Assembly: GCA_029227815.1 (NCBI GenBank)
Contig: CP118523.1
Location: 3,162,001 to 3,226,000, forward strand
Source of the DNA: Clostridiaceae bacterium M8S5
Lineage (GTDB): Bacteria; Bacillota; Clostridia; Tissierellales; MCWD3
DNA: 64,000 bases
Reading direction: 5' to 3'
The translations under genes were made by a program, and so were the position numbers. The number at the start of each line of letters is the position of its first letter. Within the stretch, counting starts at the first letter, position 1. Below, in pieces: positions 1 through 8,667 of this stretch. Below the pieces are notes generated by a model that was not told where the DNA came from, made no database searches, and was given only the letters and a program-made list of their open reading frames with translations.

Positions 1-179
1 AAGCGCTCTATCGCTATTAAAGTTATCTCTCTCTCTTCTATAGCTTTAATCCACTCATTACTAAGATATCCCCCACCTATTATTCCATGAAAGAACAATA
101 TCTTGTGTTCGCCTGATCCATGAACTATATAACTTAATTTTTTCCCATCTTTTAAATCGATATATCTTTTATTATTCAT
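1..179 (-). CDS. Alpha/beta hydrolase, N-terminal part only (gene runs off the window)
   Basis: Reading leftwards from an ATG at 177-179, the frame stays open to the window edge, about 59 residues. The protein begins MNNKRYIDLKDG and carries a hydrophobic strand followed by FFHGIIGGG. That is the usual beta-strand plus His-Gly oxyanion-hole motif near the N-terminus of alpha/beta-hydrolase fold enzymes. The nucleophile elbow and catalytic acid/His lie outside the window, so the substrate cannot be inferred. It starts 2 bp after the stop of the glyoxalase-like gene, so the two are almost certainly co-transcribed. Confidence 0.7.
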   Translation of the reverse strand, partial: MNNKRYIDLKDGKKLSYIVHGSGEHKILFFHGIIGGGYLSNEWIKAIEEREITLIAIER

Positions 180-181
180 TA

Positions 182-808
182 CTAAGCCTCCTTATTCTTT
201 TTAATAAACTCCATATCCTTTACCTCAGACCCATGATATAACTTTAATATAGGGTCATCACAGAGTTCTTTAATTAATGGTATAAGCTCTTTATCTGTTC
301 CAAAAGTTATGCTAGAAATCCCCTCAATACCATTGGGATGAATGAAATTAAATGGTTTTGGATCAATATTAAAATAAGTCATTAGAAAAGGTATTTTCAA
401 ATTATAAGGAAATGCTACCTTGAATTTAAGTAAATTACCCTTGGTATCCATCCGTTTACTATTCATCTTAAAATATTTGTGCTTGTATTTTTTGAGTATC
501 GCTAGTTCATCATCTAAATTATCTTTATAGTTTTCTATAGCCACTCCTATAAGCCCTTCACCTGCATTTTCCCAATATTCAATTTGATTAACTAAGGCAC
601 TTTTTCCAAGTAATTTTAAAATCTTCTTAACTATATTTGGCATTCCAGAGTTTTGAAAAAGTTCTATATATGGTCCATTTGTGAAATATATAAGAGCATT
701 ATAGGGATTTTTCTCTTTTCCATATTCGACCACAAACCCTTTATCTCTCCATTCCTCTACTGCTTTATCTAATTCATTAACTTTGTACAAAATATGACTT
801 ACCTTCAT
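182..808 (-). CDS. Glyoxalase-like (VOC fold) protein
   Basis: A 208-residue protein starting MKVSHILYKVNELDKAVEEW. The first beta-alpha-beta unit (residues 1-50, with the pattern HILYKV..LDKAVEEWRDKGF) is the hallmark of the vicinal oxygen chelate superfamily, and the layout best fits the glyoxalase-like PF13468 type. H5 and a later Glu (YIELF, about residue 49) could be metal ligands. The C-terminal half (FIHPNGIEGISSITFG) looks like the second VOC module. It has a good upstream GGGGGAT Shine-Dalgarno region and is followed after 2 bp by an alpha/beta hydrolase. The substrate is unknown; a detoxification or small-molecule modification role is a family-level guess. Confidence 0.65.
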   Translation of the reverse strand: MKVSHILYKVNELDKAVEEWRDKGFVVEYGKEKNPYNALIYFTNGPYIELFQNSGMPNIVKKILKLLGKSALVNQIEYWENAGEGLIGVAIENYKDNLDDELAILKKYKHKYFKMNSKRMDTKGNLLKFKVAFPYNLKIPFLMTYFNIDPKPFNFIHPNGIEGISSITFGTDKELIPLIKELCDDPILKLYHGSEVKDMEFIKKNKEA

Positions 809-1829
809 ATCCTATCCCCCTTCATTGATATTGACTATCGTTATCATAATTATAATACAAACCTTATACTCTTTGTCAATAGTGATAAAAAAATAGTTTA
901 CCAGATTATGTGACTTATAACACCCCATCTCAATATAAATGTAGAAGTCACATCAATACATTTTGTTGGCTTACTAGATGGATTACTTCTTTTCAGTACA
1001 ATTACAAAGTATATGAGCAAATTATTCCAATAATTTTATAATTGTATCAAATTACAAACTAACCTAAATCTTACTGTGTTTATTTGTCATGGAACCCTCG
1101 TTCTATTAATGCAGTAAGAAGGAACTATATTAATACCAAAAAATTATTATTAATCACTTATAATTTTAGCTTGATGTACTAAATCTAGTAATACACAAAC
1201 AAAACCTTATAGTTTTCTGTCAATAATAGAAAAATTTCAAACTAAATTGATTTAAGTAGTATGAAAATATAAATAAAAAAAATTGATGATACTCATTTTC
1301 TTATTGGATATAAAAATACTAATGTATTAATGTAAAAAGTATTATTGATAATATGTAAGATGACGATAGTAATCTGCACTTCTTGTGTGATGGAACAAAC
1401 ATTATTACTTGTTTGAGGGAATTCCCTAAAGATATAAGGTTAATCTTAATTTAGGAAAATTATCTAAAGAAATGGTTTATGATAGTACCAAAAGCTATAT
1501 TTATAGATCTATTGGCTATTTAACAAATGAAACTTTGTTATCATCTATGGAACACACTGAAAATTCTATTACAACCATTTTGACAAAACAGACAATATTA
1601 TTATTATGAATTGGGGTTTTATATCCACATATCCAACTGTTTCAAAAGAAAATAGTATTTAAAGCATTGATATTTACTAGAACTTTATATTTACAACGTG
1701 CTATTATACAGTATTAATATATTTTTTGTATAACTTTATATGGTATTTATAAATATGAGTAAATATAATTGTTGTATACTTTATTGTGTCAGATATATAA
1801 TAATATCATATTAGTATATTGGAGGATTT
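809..1829. other. Gene-poor 1-kb intergenic region with a possible decayed reading frame
   Basis: No convincing intact gene on either strand. On the plus strand around 1370-1680 there are short open stretches that would join across stops and a frame change (for example MVYDSTKSYIYRSIGY from about 1472, then IIIMNWGFISTYP in another frame). This suggests a gene remnant, but I cannot assign a family. The left part contains the promoter region of the minus-strand glyoxalase-like gene. The right end holds an AT-rich promoter region for the gene at 1830. Confidence 0.35.
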
Positions 1830-2087
1830 ATGGATTCAAGAGAATACACTACATTTGGAATTAGAATAGATTGTACAACTCTAGAGGTGGTAGATAAAAA
1901 AGAATACATAGCTATATCTCCAGAAGAAGAGACAATATTTATATATGGGTATTCTAAAAATAATGGACAACCTGAATTATTGCATATAGAATCTGATGAA
2001 GAGTATGCTAAAGTATCAGAGGCTTTTATGCTATTATGCGATGAAGATGAAGATTTACACGAAGACGATACACATGAAGAAAAATAA
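1830..2087 (+). CDS. Small acidic protein, DUF1292-like
   Basis: An 85-residue protein with a clear GGAGG ribosome binding site 5 bp before the ATG. Its pattern (a beta-rich N-terminus, EYIAISPEEETIFIYGY, then ELLHIESDEEYAKVSEAF and a very acidic tail of Asp/Glu) resembles the small DUF1292 proteins of Firmicutes. Those have the same length, order of strands, a [D/E]EEW or EEY motif and an acidic tail. No function is established for that family. It stands alone, 170 bp before the sulfur transporter genes; there is no direct sign that it belongs to them. Confidence 0.55.
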   Translation: MDSREYTTFGIRIDCTTLEVVDKKEYIAISPEEETIFIYGYSKNNGQPELLHIESDEEYAKVSEAFMLLCDEDEDLHEDDTHEEK

Positions 2088-2261
2088 GGAGAATTAAAGA
2101 TAATACAATGTAGTTTGTAGATGGTAAAAACTAGAGTCATTTCTTTTATACACATTAGTTAATTTGTGATAAAATGAGTATAGTTTTATAATATTTCTAA
2201 AGTTTAAATTGAATGGATACAAAACTGTTCATTATATAATATAGAAAAGGATGATATATAC

Positions 2262-2957
2262 ATGCCTTCAAATGAAATGGCCAAATTGATACAAGAACGA
2301 CAAAATAAATCTAATAAAAAGAAAAATCAATTCTTTTATGGAATATTATTCATATTAATTTCCATAATCATTTTTATATTCTTATTAAAGAAAGATAATA
2401 CTATGGCGATATGTTGGATTATTGGAGTATGTTTTGGTATCGTACTAAGATATTCAAGATTTTGTTTTACAGCAATATTTAGAGACCCTATAATCACTGG
2501 TGATACTAGACTTATGAGAGGATTGATATTGGCATTAATAGTCACAACATTAGGTTTTACTTTTATACAAGGAGAATATCTTTCTAATAATACAATAAAT
2601 TATAATACAATACCTGGAGAAGTAAGTTCTGTAGGACCACATGTAATTTTAGGGGCAATAATATTTGGCATAGGTATGGTGATAGCTGGAGGGTGTGCTT
2701 CAGGAGTGCTTATGAGAATAGGTGAAGGACATTTACTACAGATAGTTGTATTAGTAGGATTTATAATAGGTGCATTATTGGGAGCTAGAGACTATTCTTT
2801 TTGGCATAAGATTACTAAAAATTTATCTAAAGTCATATATTTTAGTGAGTATTTAGATTATAGAGTAGTTACAGTAATTCAAATATTTGTGCTTGTTATT
2901 CTATACAGGTATGCAATATACTATGAGAAAAAACGATTCAAAAACTATATGTTCTAA
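2262..2957 (+). CDS. YeeE/YedE (TsuA-like) sulfur transporter, N-terminal half protein
   Basis: A 231-residue multi-pass membrane protein with about 5-6 hydrophobic segments. It contains the YeeE/YedE signature AGGCASGVLMRIGEG near residue 143 and the earlier YSRFCF motif. In characterised TsuA proteins these conserved cysteines line a path for thiosulfate. The matching second half (with LGCNIG) is a separate gene at 3261, while the paralogue at 8668 carries both halves in one chain, so this is a naturally split transporter. TusA lies between the halves, supporting sulfur anion or sulfane-sulfur import (inferred). The start is ATG with an AAAGGATG-type ribosome binding site. Confidence 0.8.
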   Translation: MPSNEMAKLIQERQNKSNKKKNQFFYGILFILISIIIFIFLLKKDNTMAICWIIGVCFGIVLRYSRFCFTAIFRDPIITGDTRLMRGLILALIVTTLGFTFIQGEYLSNNTINYNTIPGEVSSVGPHVILGAIIFGIGMVIAGGCASGVLMRIGEGHLLQIVVLVGFIIGALLGARDYSFWHKITKNLSKVIYFSEYLDYRVVTVIQIFVLVILYRYAIYYEKKRFKNYMF

Positions 2958-3027
2958 AAAATATTAGGATGAAGAATTTAAATGAGATATATTAAATTAT
3001 AAAATAAAGAAAAAGAGAGAGATTGAT

Positions 3028-3252
3028 ATGGCAATAAGAGAATTAGATTGTATGTATGAAGCGTGTCCAATACCAATAATTAAATCTATTAAAGAGCTGA
3101 AAGCTATGGATACTAGTGATATTTTAATAGTAAAAACTGATCATAGTTGTGTGGGAATAAGTCTGAAGGAATGGGCTGAAAAGAAAGACTATTCAGTAGA
3201 GGTAATAGAAACAGAAAATGGAGAATGGAATGTTTTTATAGAAAAGAAGTAG
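3028..3252 (+). CDS. tusA: TusA/SirA-family sulfur carrier protein
   Basis: A 74-residue protein with the family's defining Cys-Pro-X-Pro motif (EACPIPI, Cys at about residue 13). The helix IIKSIKELKAM follows, and the two-strand C-terminal half ends VFIEKK. TusA-type proteins carry a persulfide on the CPxP cysteine and hand it to partners. Family members encoded next to YeeE/YedE transporters (TsuB) take sulfur delivered by the transporter. Here it sits between the two transporter half-genes, overlapping none and ending 8 bp before the C-half start. It is therefore best read as a sulfur-acceptor partner rather than the tRNA-thiolation TusA. Confidence 0.85.
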   Translation: MAIRELDCMYEACPIPIIKSIKELKAMDTSDILIVKTDHSCVGISLKEWAEKKDYSVEVIETENGEWNVFIEKK

Positions 3253-3260
3253 GTGAATTA

Positions 3261-3779
3261 ATGAAGAAATGGCTTAAAAAGCCTTGGCCTTTTTGGGTTG
3301 GAGGTATTTTATTGGGGGCTTTAAATGTAACACTTTTAGCTCTTAGTGGTATCAGCTGGCAGATAACAAGTGGTTTTTTATTATGGGGAGTTGGAATATT
3401 ACAGTGGTTAGGTTTTGATCCTATTAGTTACGAATATTTTAATTATTTTCATCATTATTATGACCCTATACTACAGAGTGGAAATGTAATGCTTAATAAA
3501 TATACAATCATGAACATAGGAGTTATAGTAGGTTCTTTAGTAGCAACATTGCTAGCATCTGAATTTAAAATAAGACGAGTTAAAAATAAGAAGCAACTTT
3601 TTTTTGGATTAATAGGTGGTATATTAATGGGCTATGGAACAAGATTAGCATTAGGATGTAATATAGGCACATTATTTAGTGGAATACCTTCATTTTCATT
3701 ACATGGATGGGTGTTTGCGTTGTTTTTATTTGTAGGAGCGTGGATAGGATGTAAGATACTTATTAAATATCTAGCATAG
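3261..3779 (+). CDS. YeeE/YedE (TsuA-like) sulfur transporter, C-terminal half protein
   Basis: About 172 residues. The ATG at 3261 is chosen because AGGTGAATTA lies just before it; the longer reading from 3225 would overlap tusA. It has four or five membrane segments and the signature GYGTRLALGCNIGTLFSGI around residues 130-150, containing the second conserved cysteine of YeeE/YedE. It corresponds to the C-terminal part (from about residue 255) of the fused paralogue at 8668. It presumably pairs with the N-half encoded at 2262. Convergent with the LysR gene, with which it shares a terminator. Confidence 0.8.
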   Translation: MKKWLKKPWPFWVGGILLGALNVTLLALSGISWQITSGFLLWGVGILQWLGFDPISYEYFNYFHHYYDPILQSGNVMLNKYTIMNIGVIVGSLVATLLASEFKIRRVKNKKQLFFGLIGGILMGYGTRLALGCNIGTLFSGIPSFSLHGWVFALFLFVGAWIGCKILIKYLA

Positions 3780-3817
3780 GGCATTATTATTAACAAAAGC
3801 CCCTTTTGCTAGATATT
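3766..3817. terminator. Shared bidirectional hairpin of convergent genes, overlapping both coding ends
   Basis: AATATCTAGCA (3766-3776) pairs with TGCTAGATATT (3807-3817), extended inwards by GGGC/GCCCC pairing. The arms include the last codons of both the transporter half (stop at 3779) and the LysR gene (stop at 3790). One palindrome thus serves as the likely terminator for both directions and constrains both protein C-termini. Confidence 0.65.
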
Positions 3818-4683
3818 ATAAAATCAACAAATTTCTTTTCGAAATCAGTAAGTGTATAATTTTTTCTATATGCAATATAGTAATTAAACGAAATGTTTAA
3901 ACCTATAACGTCTACTTCTTGAATTGTTTTAGCTTTTAATTCATGTTGTATAGCAAGTTTTGGTAACAAAGAGTGTCCTTTTCCTGATATTACTGAAGAT
4001 TTAATAGCTTCAAGAGAATTTAAATCATACAAAATATTCAAACTATCTGTTGATATGTTTTTATCTTTTAAAGCATCCTCAATTAAATACCTAGTGCCAG
4101 AATTTTTTTCTCTTAAGATTAGAGGAATTTTTTTTAGCTCATTTATTGTAATACTTTGATTTTCATCTGACTCATATTTCTTTACGAGTACAATGTTATC
4201 AGAAATAATTTTTAAGGTGCTAATATCTTTATATTCATGCCCGTACTGTATAATACCAATATTAATTGTATGATCTCTAAGTTTTTCAATAACACAATCT
4301 GAATTACAAATATCCATGTTAATATCAATTTCTTCGTTGAGTTTCTTATAAGTATATACACTACAAGGTAGTGCATATTCTCCAACACTTTTGCAAGAAC
4401 AAATATTAAGCATTGGTCTTGATTGTTGAAGATTTTTTAAATCTCGTTCTATATTTCCTTGTATAGATAAAATTGTATTAGCATAATCAAATACTACCTT
4501 ACCCTCTTCAGTCAACTTTACACCTTTATTACTTCTTATTAAAAGTTTTGCTTCAAGTTCTTTTTCTAAGTTTTGTAGTTGAAGGCTCAGACCGGGTTGA
4601 GTCATGTGTAGTTGCTTTGCAGCTTTAGAAATGCTATTGCAATTTACAGTAGTGTAAAATGATTGTAGATACTCAAGATTCAC
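3790..4683 (-). CDS. LysR-family transcriptional regulator
   Basis: A 297-residue protein of usual LysR length. The N-terminal winged helix-turn-helix (residues 1-60: LQSFYTTVNCNSISKAAKQLHMTQPGLSLQLQNLEKEL) is canonical. The effector domain follows from about residue 90, with a typical GTRYLIEDAL stretch. It has the layout of sulfur-responsive CysL/CysB-type members, but identity with them cannot be proved here. It lies inside the sulfur locus, convergent with the split transporter and divergent from the carrier gene at 5302. Its likely targets are therefore the neighbouring sulfur genes (inference). Confidence 0.85.
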   Translation of the reverse strand: MNLEYLQSFYTTVNCNSISKAAKQLHMTQPGLSLQLQNLEKELEAKLLIRSNKGVKLTEEGKVVFDYANTILSIQGNIERDLKNLQQSRPMLNICSCKSVGEYALPCSVYTYKKLNEEIDINMDICNSDCVIEKLRDHTINIGIIQYGHEYKDISTLKIISDNIVLVKKYESDENQSITINELKKIPLILREKNSGTRYLIEDALKDKNISTDSLNILYDLNSLEAIKSSVISGKGHSLLPKLAIQHELKAKTIQEVDVIGLNISFNYYIAYRKNYTLTDFEKKFVDFIISSKRGFC

Positions 4684-5301
4684 ATTATCACATCCCCATT
4701 AAAAACTGTATTTATACCTAATTATTCATAGAGGGTTGAAAATTTATGCATTTTTAAATCTATGATATTTGAGGTTAAAAGTATCTAAATAATAAAAATA
4801 AATCAAATATTTATAGTAAATAAAGTTAGTATCTCTTCGTTTTGTCTAGTATGTAAATTAAACGTCCTATTATTTAGTATATCCAAATAGAGATAGTATT
4901 TATATGAAATTGACAAAGTTAAGAATTAATCTAAAACTTAATTAATAATCTGTCCATATGATTTTCACAGTTATATTATCTAAAAATTTATATATTATGT
5001 GTTTATTTTTTGTCATTCAAAACTATTTAGATTAAATTGTAAATTTAATATAGATCAAATAAAAAGAAATATAACATTATTATACATTAGAAGAACAATA
5101 AGTGCAAACAATACTTCTATTCAAGATATATACTCATCTAATCAATGTAAAATTAATGAAATAAATAACTATAATTATGTATCATAACAAATGCTTATAG
5201 TACATAACTTATATTTATTATGAAAATATGTAATTGTAGATTATAATTGAATTGAGATAAAATTAACAAAGATTTTACGAGAGACATAAGGAGCGATAGA
5301 T
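4684..5301. other. Divergent regulatory region between lysR and the AGCS-like gene
   Basis: About 620 bp without a credible gene; a 62-codon open frame at 4999 lacks a ribosome binding site and has no recognisable composition. The region is very AT-rich and should contain the lysR promoter and the promoter of the carrier/CoADR operon. A weak inverted pair (TAGTATCTCT near 4828 and AGAGATAGTAT near 4889) could be a regulator site, but this is not secure. Confidence 0.4.
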
Positions 5302-6609
5302 ATAAAAAATATAATAAGCAAAATTATTTACACACTTAATGGGTACTTGTGGGATGTGTTTTTACCCATAGTAATCTTAGCAGGAATTTTTATAATATAT
5401 AGAACATTTGAATATAGAAATAAAATAAGCAAAGCAGACAAAAACAGATGGTATTGGTCGAAAATAAGAAATTCTATTGCTATATCTCTTTCTTCAAAAA
5501 TAGGTACAGGAGCAATAATAGGTGTTTTAGCAGCAATGTTTAAAATGTCCAATAACGGTGTTGGTGGTGAAAGTATAGTATTATGGATTTTGTTAGGAAT
5601 GTTAATTTTAGTTCCTATTACTTATTGTGAAGTGCTTTTTTCGAGAATAACAAAAAGAAAACCTAGAGAATTTATAAGCTATAATTTAAATGAAAAATCT
5701 GGATATGTTTATTCAGTAAGTCTAGTTGTATTATATACATTTGGTTTTGTAGGATTTCAACTTACAGGGATACAAAGTGTAATTAAAAATATAGCAAAAG
5801 TTAGTTTGGATTATGAATTTACTAATACTAGTTCAGCACTATATATTGTTTTGCCACTTATAATAGTTGTTAGTTTGATAGTAATAACTAAAAATCATGA
5901 ATTATTCATAAAGACACTAGCATCAATGATAGGGCTTGTCATAGCATCATATGTGCTGTTATTTATAGTATTTGTAATTAAAACTAATGATTTTATCCCA
6001 AAATATTTTTCATTGATATGGAAAGACTTCATTACATTAAGAAGAGCTGCTGTTGGATTGCCTATAGGTATTGTAATAGGTTTTCAAAGAATTATACAAA
6101 TTAGTGAAACTGCATTAGGAACAAGCGCGTTAGCAAGTGCTGATGGATATAATTCACCTAGAAGAGAGGCAGCAATACAGATACTATCAACCATAATAAC
6201 AATATTTATAGCTGTAATTATTACATCTTACATATTTACTTATGGTAAATATAATCTGACTGGTGTAAATTTAAGTGTAAATGGTTTTGAGAGGATATCG
6301 GGTTATTTTAAAAGTGTAAAAGAAGTAACAGGGTATATCGGAGAATTAGTGATAATGTTTTTCTTTATAATATCAGGATTGACAACAATACTAGGTTCAT
6401 TTCATTTTGTAAATAAAACTATAAATATAAAAGAGAATAAAAGAATAGTATTATATATAACATTAATTAGTTTATCAGGAATGTTAAGTATAACTGATTT
6501 CAATATGATATTTGATGCATCTGATTTACTAATGTTTATAGTAGGGTCATTAAACATATTAGCAATGCTTATGTTTACAATAAAAAATATTAAAAAATAT
6601 ATAAGTTAA
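5302..6609 (+). CDS. AGCS-like amino-acid carrier (sodium:alanine symporter family)
   Basis: A multi-pass membrane protein of about 435 residues. It contains SSKIGTGAIIGVLAAM, matching the AGCS motif (GTGNIAGVA type) after the first helices, and ALGTSALASADGY, matching the second conserved loop. The annotated-style start would be TTG at 5347. However, the frame upstream encodes IISKIIYTLNGYLWD, the expected AGCS N-terminus (a NGYLW element precedes helix 1). A strong AAGGAG (5288-5293) sits 8 nt before ATA at 5302, and no ATG/GTG/TTG exists in that stretch. I therefore place the start at the AUA codon. It lies 15 bp before the CoA-disulfide reductase gene; the substrate is unknown. Confidence 0.7.
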   Translation: MKNIISKIIYTLNGYLWDVFLPIVILAGIFIIYRTFEYRNKISKADKNRWYWSKIRNSIAISLSSKIGTGAIIGVLAAMFKMSNNGVGGESIVLWILLGMLILVPITYCEVLFSRITKRKPREFISYNLNEKSGYVYSVSLVVLYTFGFVGFQLTGIQSVIKNIAKVSLDYEFTNTSSALYIVLPLIIVVSLIVITKNHELFIKTLASMIGLVIASYVLLFIVFVIKTNDFIPKYFSLIWKDFITLRRAAVGLPIGIVIGFQRIIQISETALGTSALASADGYNSPRREAAIQILSTIITIFIAVIITSYIFTYGKYNLTGVNLSVNGFERISGYFKSVKEVTGYIGELVIMFFFIISGLTTILGSFHFVNKTINIKENKRIVLYITLISLSGMLSITDFNMIFDASDLLMFIVGSLNILAMLMFTIKNIKKYIS

Positions 6610-6624
6610 AATAGGAGGATAACA

Positions 6625-8319
6625 ATGTCTAGAAAAATTTTGATAGTTGGTGGAGTTGCTGGTGGAGCATCATCAGCAGCAAGGCTGAGAAGATTAAGTG
6701 AAGAAGATCAAATCATAATGTTTGAAAGAGGACCTCATGTATCTTTTTCAAATTGTTGTTTACCATACCATTTAAGTGGTGTAGTAGAGGATTCAGATAA
6801 TTTAGTTTTAATGCATCCTGAAAAATTTATGTCACAATATAAAATAGAAGCTAGAGTTAATAATGAAGTTTTATCAATAGATAGAGAAAACAAGCAATTA
6901 TCAGTAAAAAATACTTTAACAGGTGAAGAATATGTGGAAAGCTATGACAAATTAATCTTATCTCCAGGAGCTAAAGCAATAGTGCCTAATATAAAAGGTA
7001 TAGATAAAGTAAACGTATTTTCTGTTAGAAATGTAGTTGATATTGCTAAATTGAAAAAATATGTACAAGCAATGGATTCAAAAGAAGTATCAGTTATAGG
7101 TGGTGGTTTTATTGGAGTAGAAGTAGCTGAAAACCTTAAAGAAGCAGGATACAATGTAACTTTAATAGAAGCTATGCCTCAGATTATGAGACCTTTTGAT
7201 TATGATATGGTACAAATATTACACAAAGAGTTACATGATAAAGGAATTAATCTAATTGTAAATGATAAAGTGGCTTCATTTGAAGAAGATACTGTAGTAC
7301 TTGATTCAGGTAAAAAAATAGAGTCTAAAGTTGTAGTAATGGCTATTGGTGTTACTCCAGAAACAGATTTAGTAGTTAATGCAGGACTTGAAATAGGAAA
7401 AACAGGAGCAATAAAAGTAAATCAAAACTACAGAACTGCTGATAAAGACATATATGCAGTAGGAGATGCAATTGAAGTTTATCATGCGCTTACTAAAAAA
7501 ATGGTAAAATTGCCACTAGCAGGACCAGCACAAAAACAAGCTAGATCAGTAGCTGACCATATAAACGGTAAAAATATTAGAAACACAGGATTTATAGGTT
7601 CTTCAGTAATAAAATGTTTTGATTATAATGGAGCTTCAACTGGACTTACAGAAGTTCAGGCAAAAGAGATGGGATTAAATTATGAAGTAGTAAAAATAAT
7701 ACCTAATGATAAAGTAGGCTTAATGCCAGTAAGTGAACCATTACACTTTAAATTAATATTTGAACTTCCAACTGGAAAAGTGTTAGGAGCACAAGCAATA
7801 GGCAGAGGAAATGTTGACAAGAGAGTAGATGTAATAGCTACTGGGATAAAATTTGGAATAACTGTAGAAGATTTAAGAGATTTAGAATTGTGCTATGCAC
7901 CACCTTTTGGAACAGCTAAAGATGTAACAAATTTTGCAGGATATGTTGGATCAAATATATTAAATGGTTCATTTAAACAAGTTCATGCCTCAGATGTAAG
8001 AGATTTAATAGAGCAAGGAGCTTTTATAGTAGATGCTAGAGAACAAAAGGAATATGAACAAAGTCATATAAAAGGTGCAGTGAACATACCTCTAAGTCAA
8101 TTTAGACAAAGACTTGATGAATTTCCAAAAGATAAAGAAATCTATATTCATTGTAGAAGCGGTCAAAGAAGCTACAACATGGTACTCGCATTAAGCCATC
8201 TTGGATTTGACAAAGTTAATAATATATCAGGTGGATTCATGGGATTATGTTTCTATGAATATTTTAATGATGAAACAACTGATAGAGAACCAATAGTAAC
8301 AGATTACAATTTCTTATAA
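6625..8319 (+). CDS. CoA-disulfide / persulfide reductase with C-terminal rhodanese domain
   Basis: A 564-residue flavoprotein. FAD-binding GGVAGGASSAARLRRL lies at residues 9-24, the active-site segment SFSNCCLPYHL at 41-51 (Cys44 catalytic by family position), and the NAD(P)H-binding GGGFIGVEVAENL motif at about 159-171. FAD ribityl-binding AVGDAIEV is near 278, followed by a dimerisation domain. The C-terminal rhodanese domain (about 455-555) has active loop HCRSGQRS with Cys near 510. This is the CoADR-rhodanese (Npsr-like) architecture, reducing CoA-disulfide, polysulfide or CoA-persulfide. A second Cys (Cys45) occupies the position usually held by Gly. Good AGGAGG ribosome binding site; downstream of the carrier gene. 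Confidence 0.9.
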   Translation: MSRKILIVGGVAGGASSAARLRRLSEEDQIIMFERGPHVSFSNCCLPYHLSGVVEDSDNLVLMHPEKFMSQYKIEARVNNEVLSIDRENKQLSVKNTLTGEEYVESYDKLILSPGAKAIVPNIKGIDKVNVFSVRNVVDIAKLKKYVQAMDSKEVSVIGGGFIGVEVAENLKEAGYNVTLIEAMPQIMRPFDYDMVQILHKELHDKGINLIVNDKVASFEEDTVVLDSGKKIESKVVVMAIGVTPETDLVVNAGLEIGKTGAIKVNQNYRTADKDIYAVGDAIEVYHALTKKMVKLPLAGPAQKQARSVADHINGKNIRNTGFIGSSVIKCFDYNGASTGLTEVQAKEMGLNYEVVKIIPNDKVGLMPVSEPLHFKLIFELPTGKVLGAQAIGRGNVDKRVDVIATGIKFGITVEDLRDLELCYAPPFGTAKDVTNFAGYVGSNILNGSFKQVHASDVRDLIEQGAFIVDAREQKEYEQSHIKGAVNIPLSQFRQRLDEFPKDKEIYIHCRSGQRSYNMVLALSHLGFDKVNNISGGFMGLCFYEYFNDETTDREPIVTDYNFL

Positions 8320-8328
8320 AGATAAAAA

Positions 8329-8359
8329 CTATGAGGACCTAACAAAAAAGTCCTCATAG
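8329..8359 (+). terminator. Strong hairpin after the CoADR gene
   Basis: A perfect 10-bp stem, CTATGAGGAC (8329-8338) and GTCCTCATAG (8350-8359), begins 10 bp after the stop codon of the reductase gene. The loop is A-rich. A U tract does not directly follow, so it may act as a weak terminator or as a 3' end stabiliser. Confidence 0.55.
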
Positions 8360-8667
8360 CTAATCTATAATATCAAATATTTCATAACAACAATCATAAA
8401 TAGTTGCAAAACGAAAAACAAATAAAAGTAGATATATTAATAAATAAAGTTGATAAGCATTTGGTGAGGGATTTAATATAATGATGGAATTTTATTTATA
8501 ACAAATTGCTCATAAGCATATAAATAAGTAAAATTTTATTTTATCCATAGATTAGAATAGTTTTGGTAGTATTAAATAAATTAGAACTTTTAAAACAATT
8601 AATTATAAATTTTGTAGAGTTTTGTGACTAACTATAATAAACATAAAACTTAGGAGGTATAAGTAAT
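8360..8667. other. Intergenic promoter region before the fused sulfur transporter
   Basis: About 300 bp of AT-rich sequence with no gene. A plausible -10 box (TATAAT within ACTATAATAA, near 8632) lies shortly before the AGGAGG ribosome binding site of the gene at 8668. The transporter is thus probably transcribed from its own promoter. Confidence 0.4.

Noticed and set aside
3225-3260. Upstream start for the transporter C-half gene
   Set aside because: It overlaps tusA out of frame, while the ATG at 3261 has a properly placed AGGTG.
4999-5187. 62-codon open frame between lysR and the carrier gene
   Set aside because: No ribosome binding site, no domain pattern, and low-complexity AT-driven composition.
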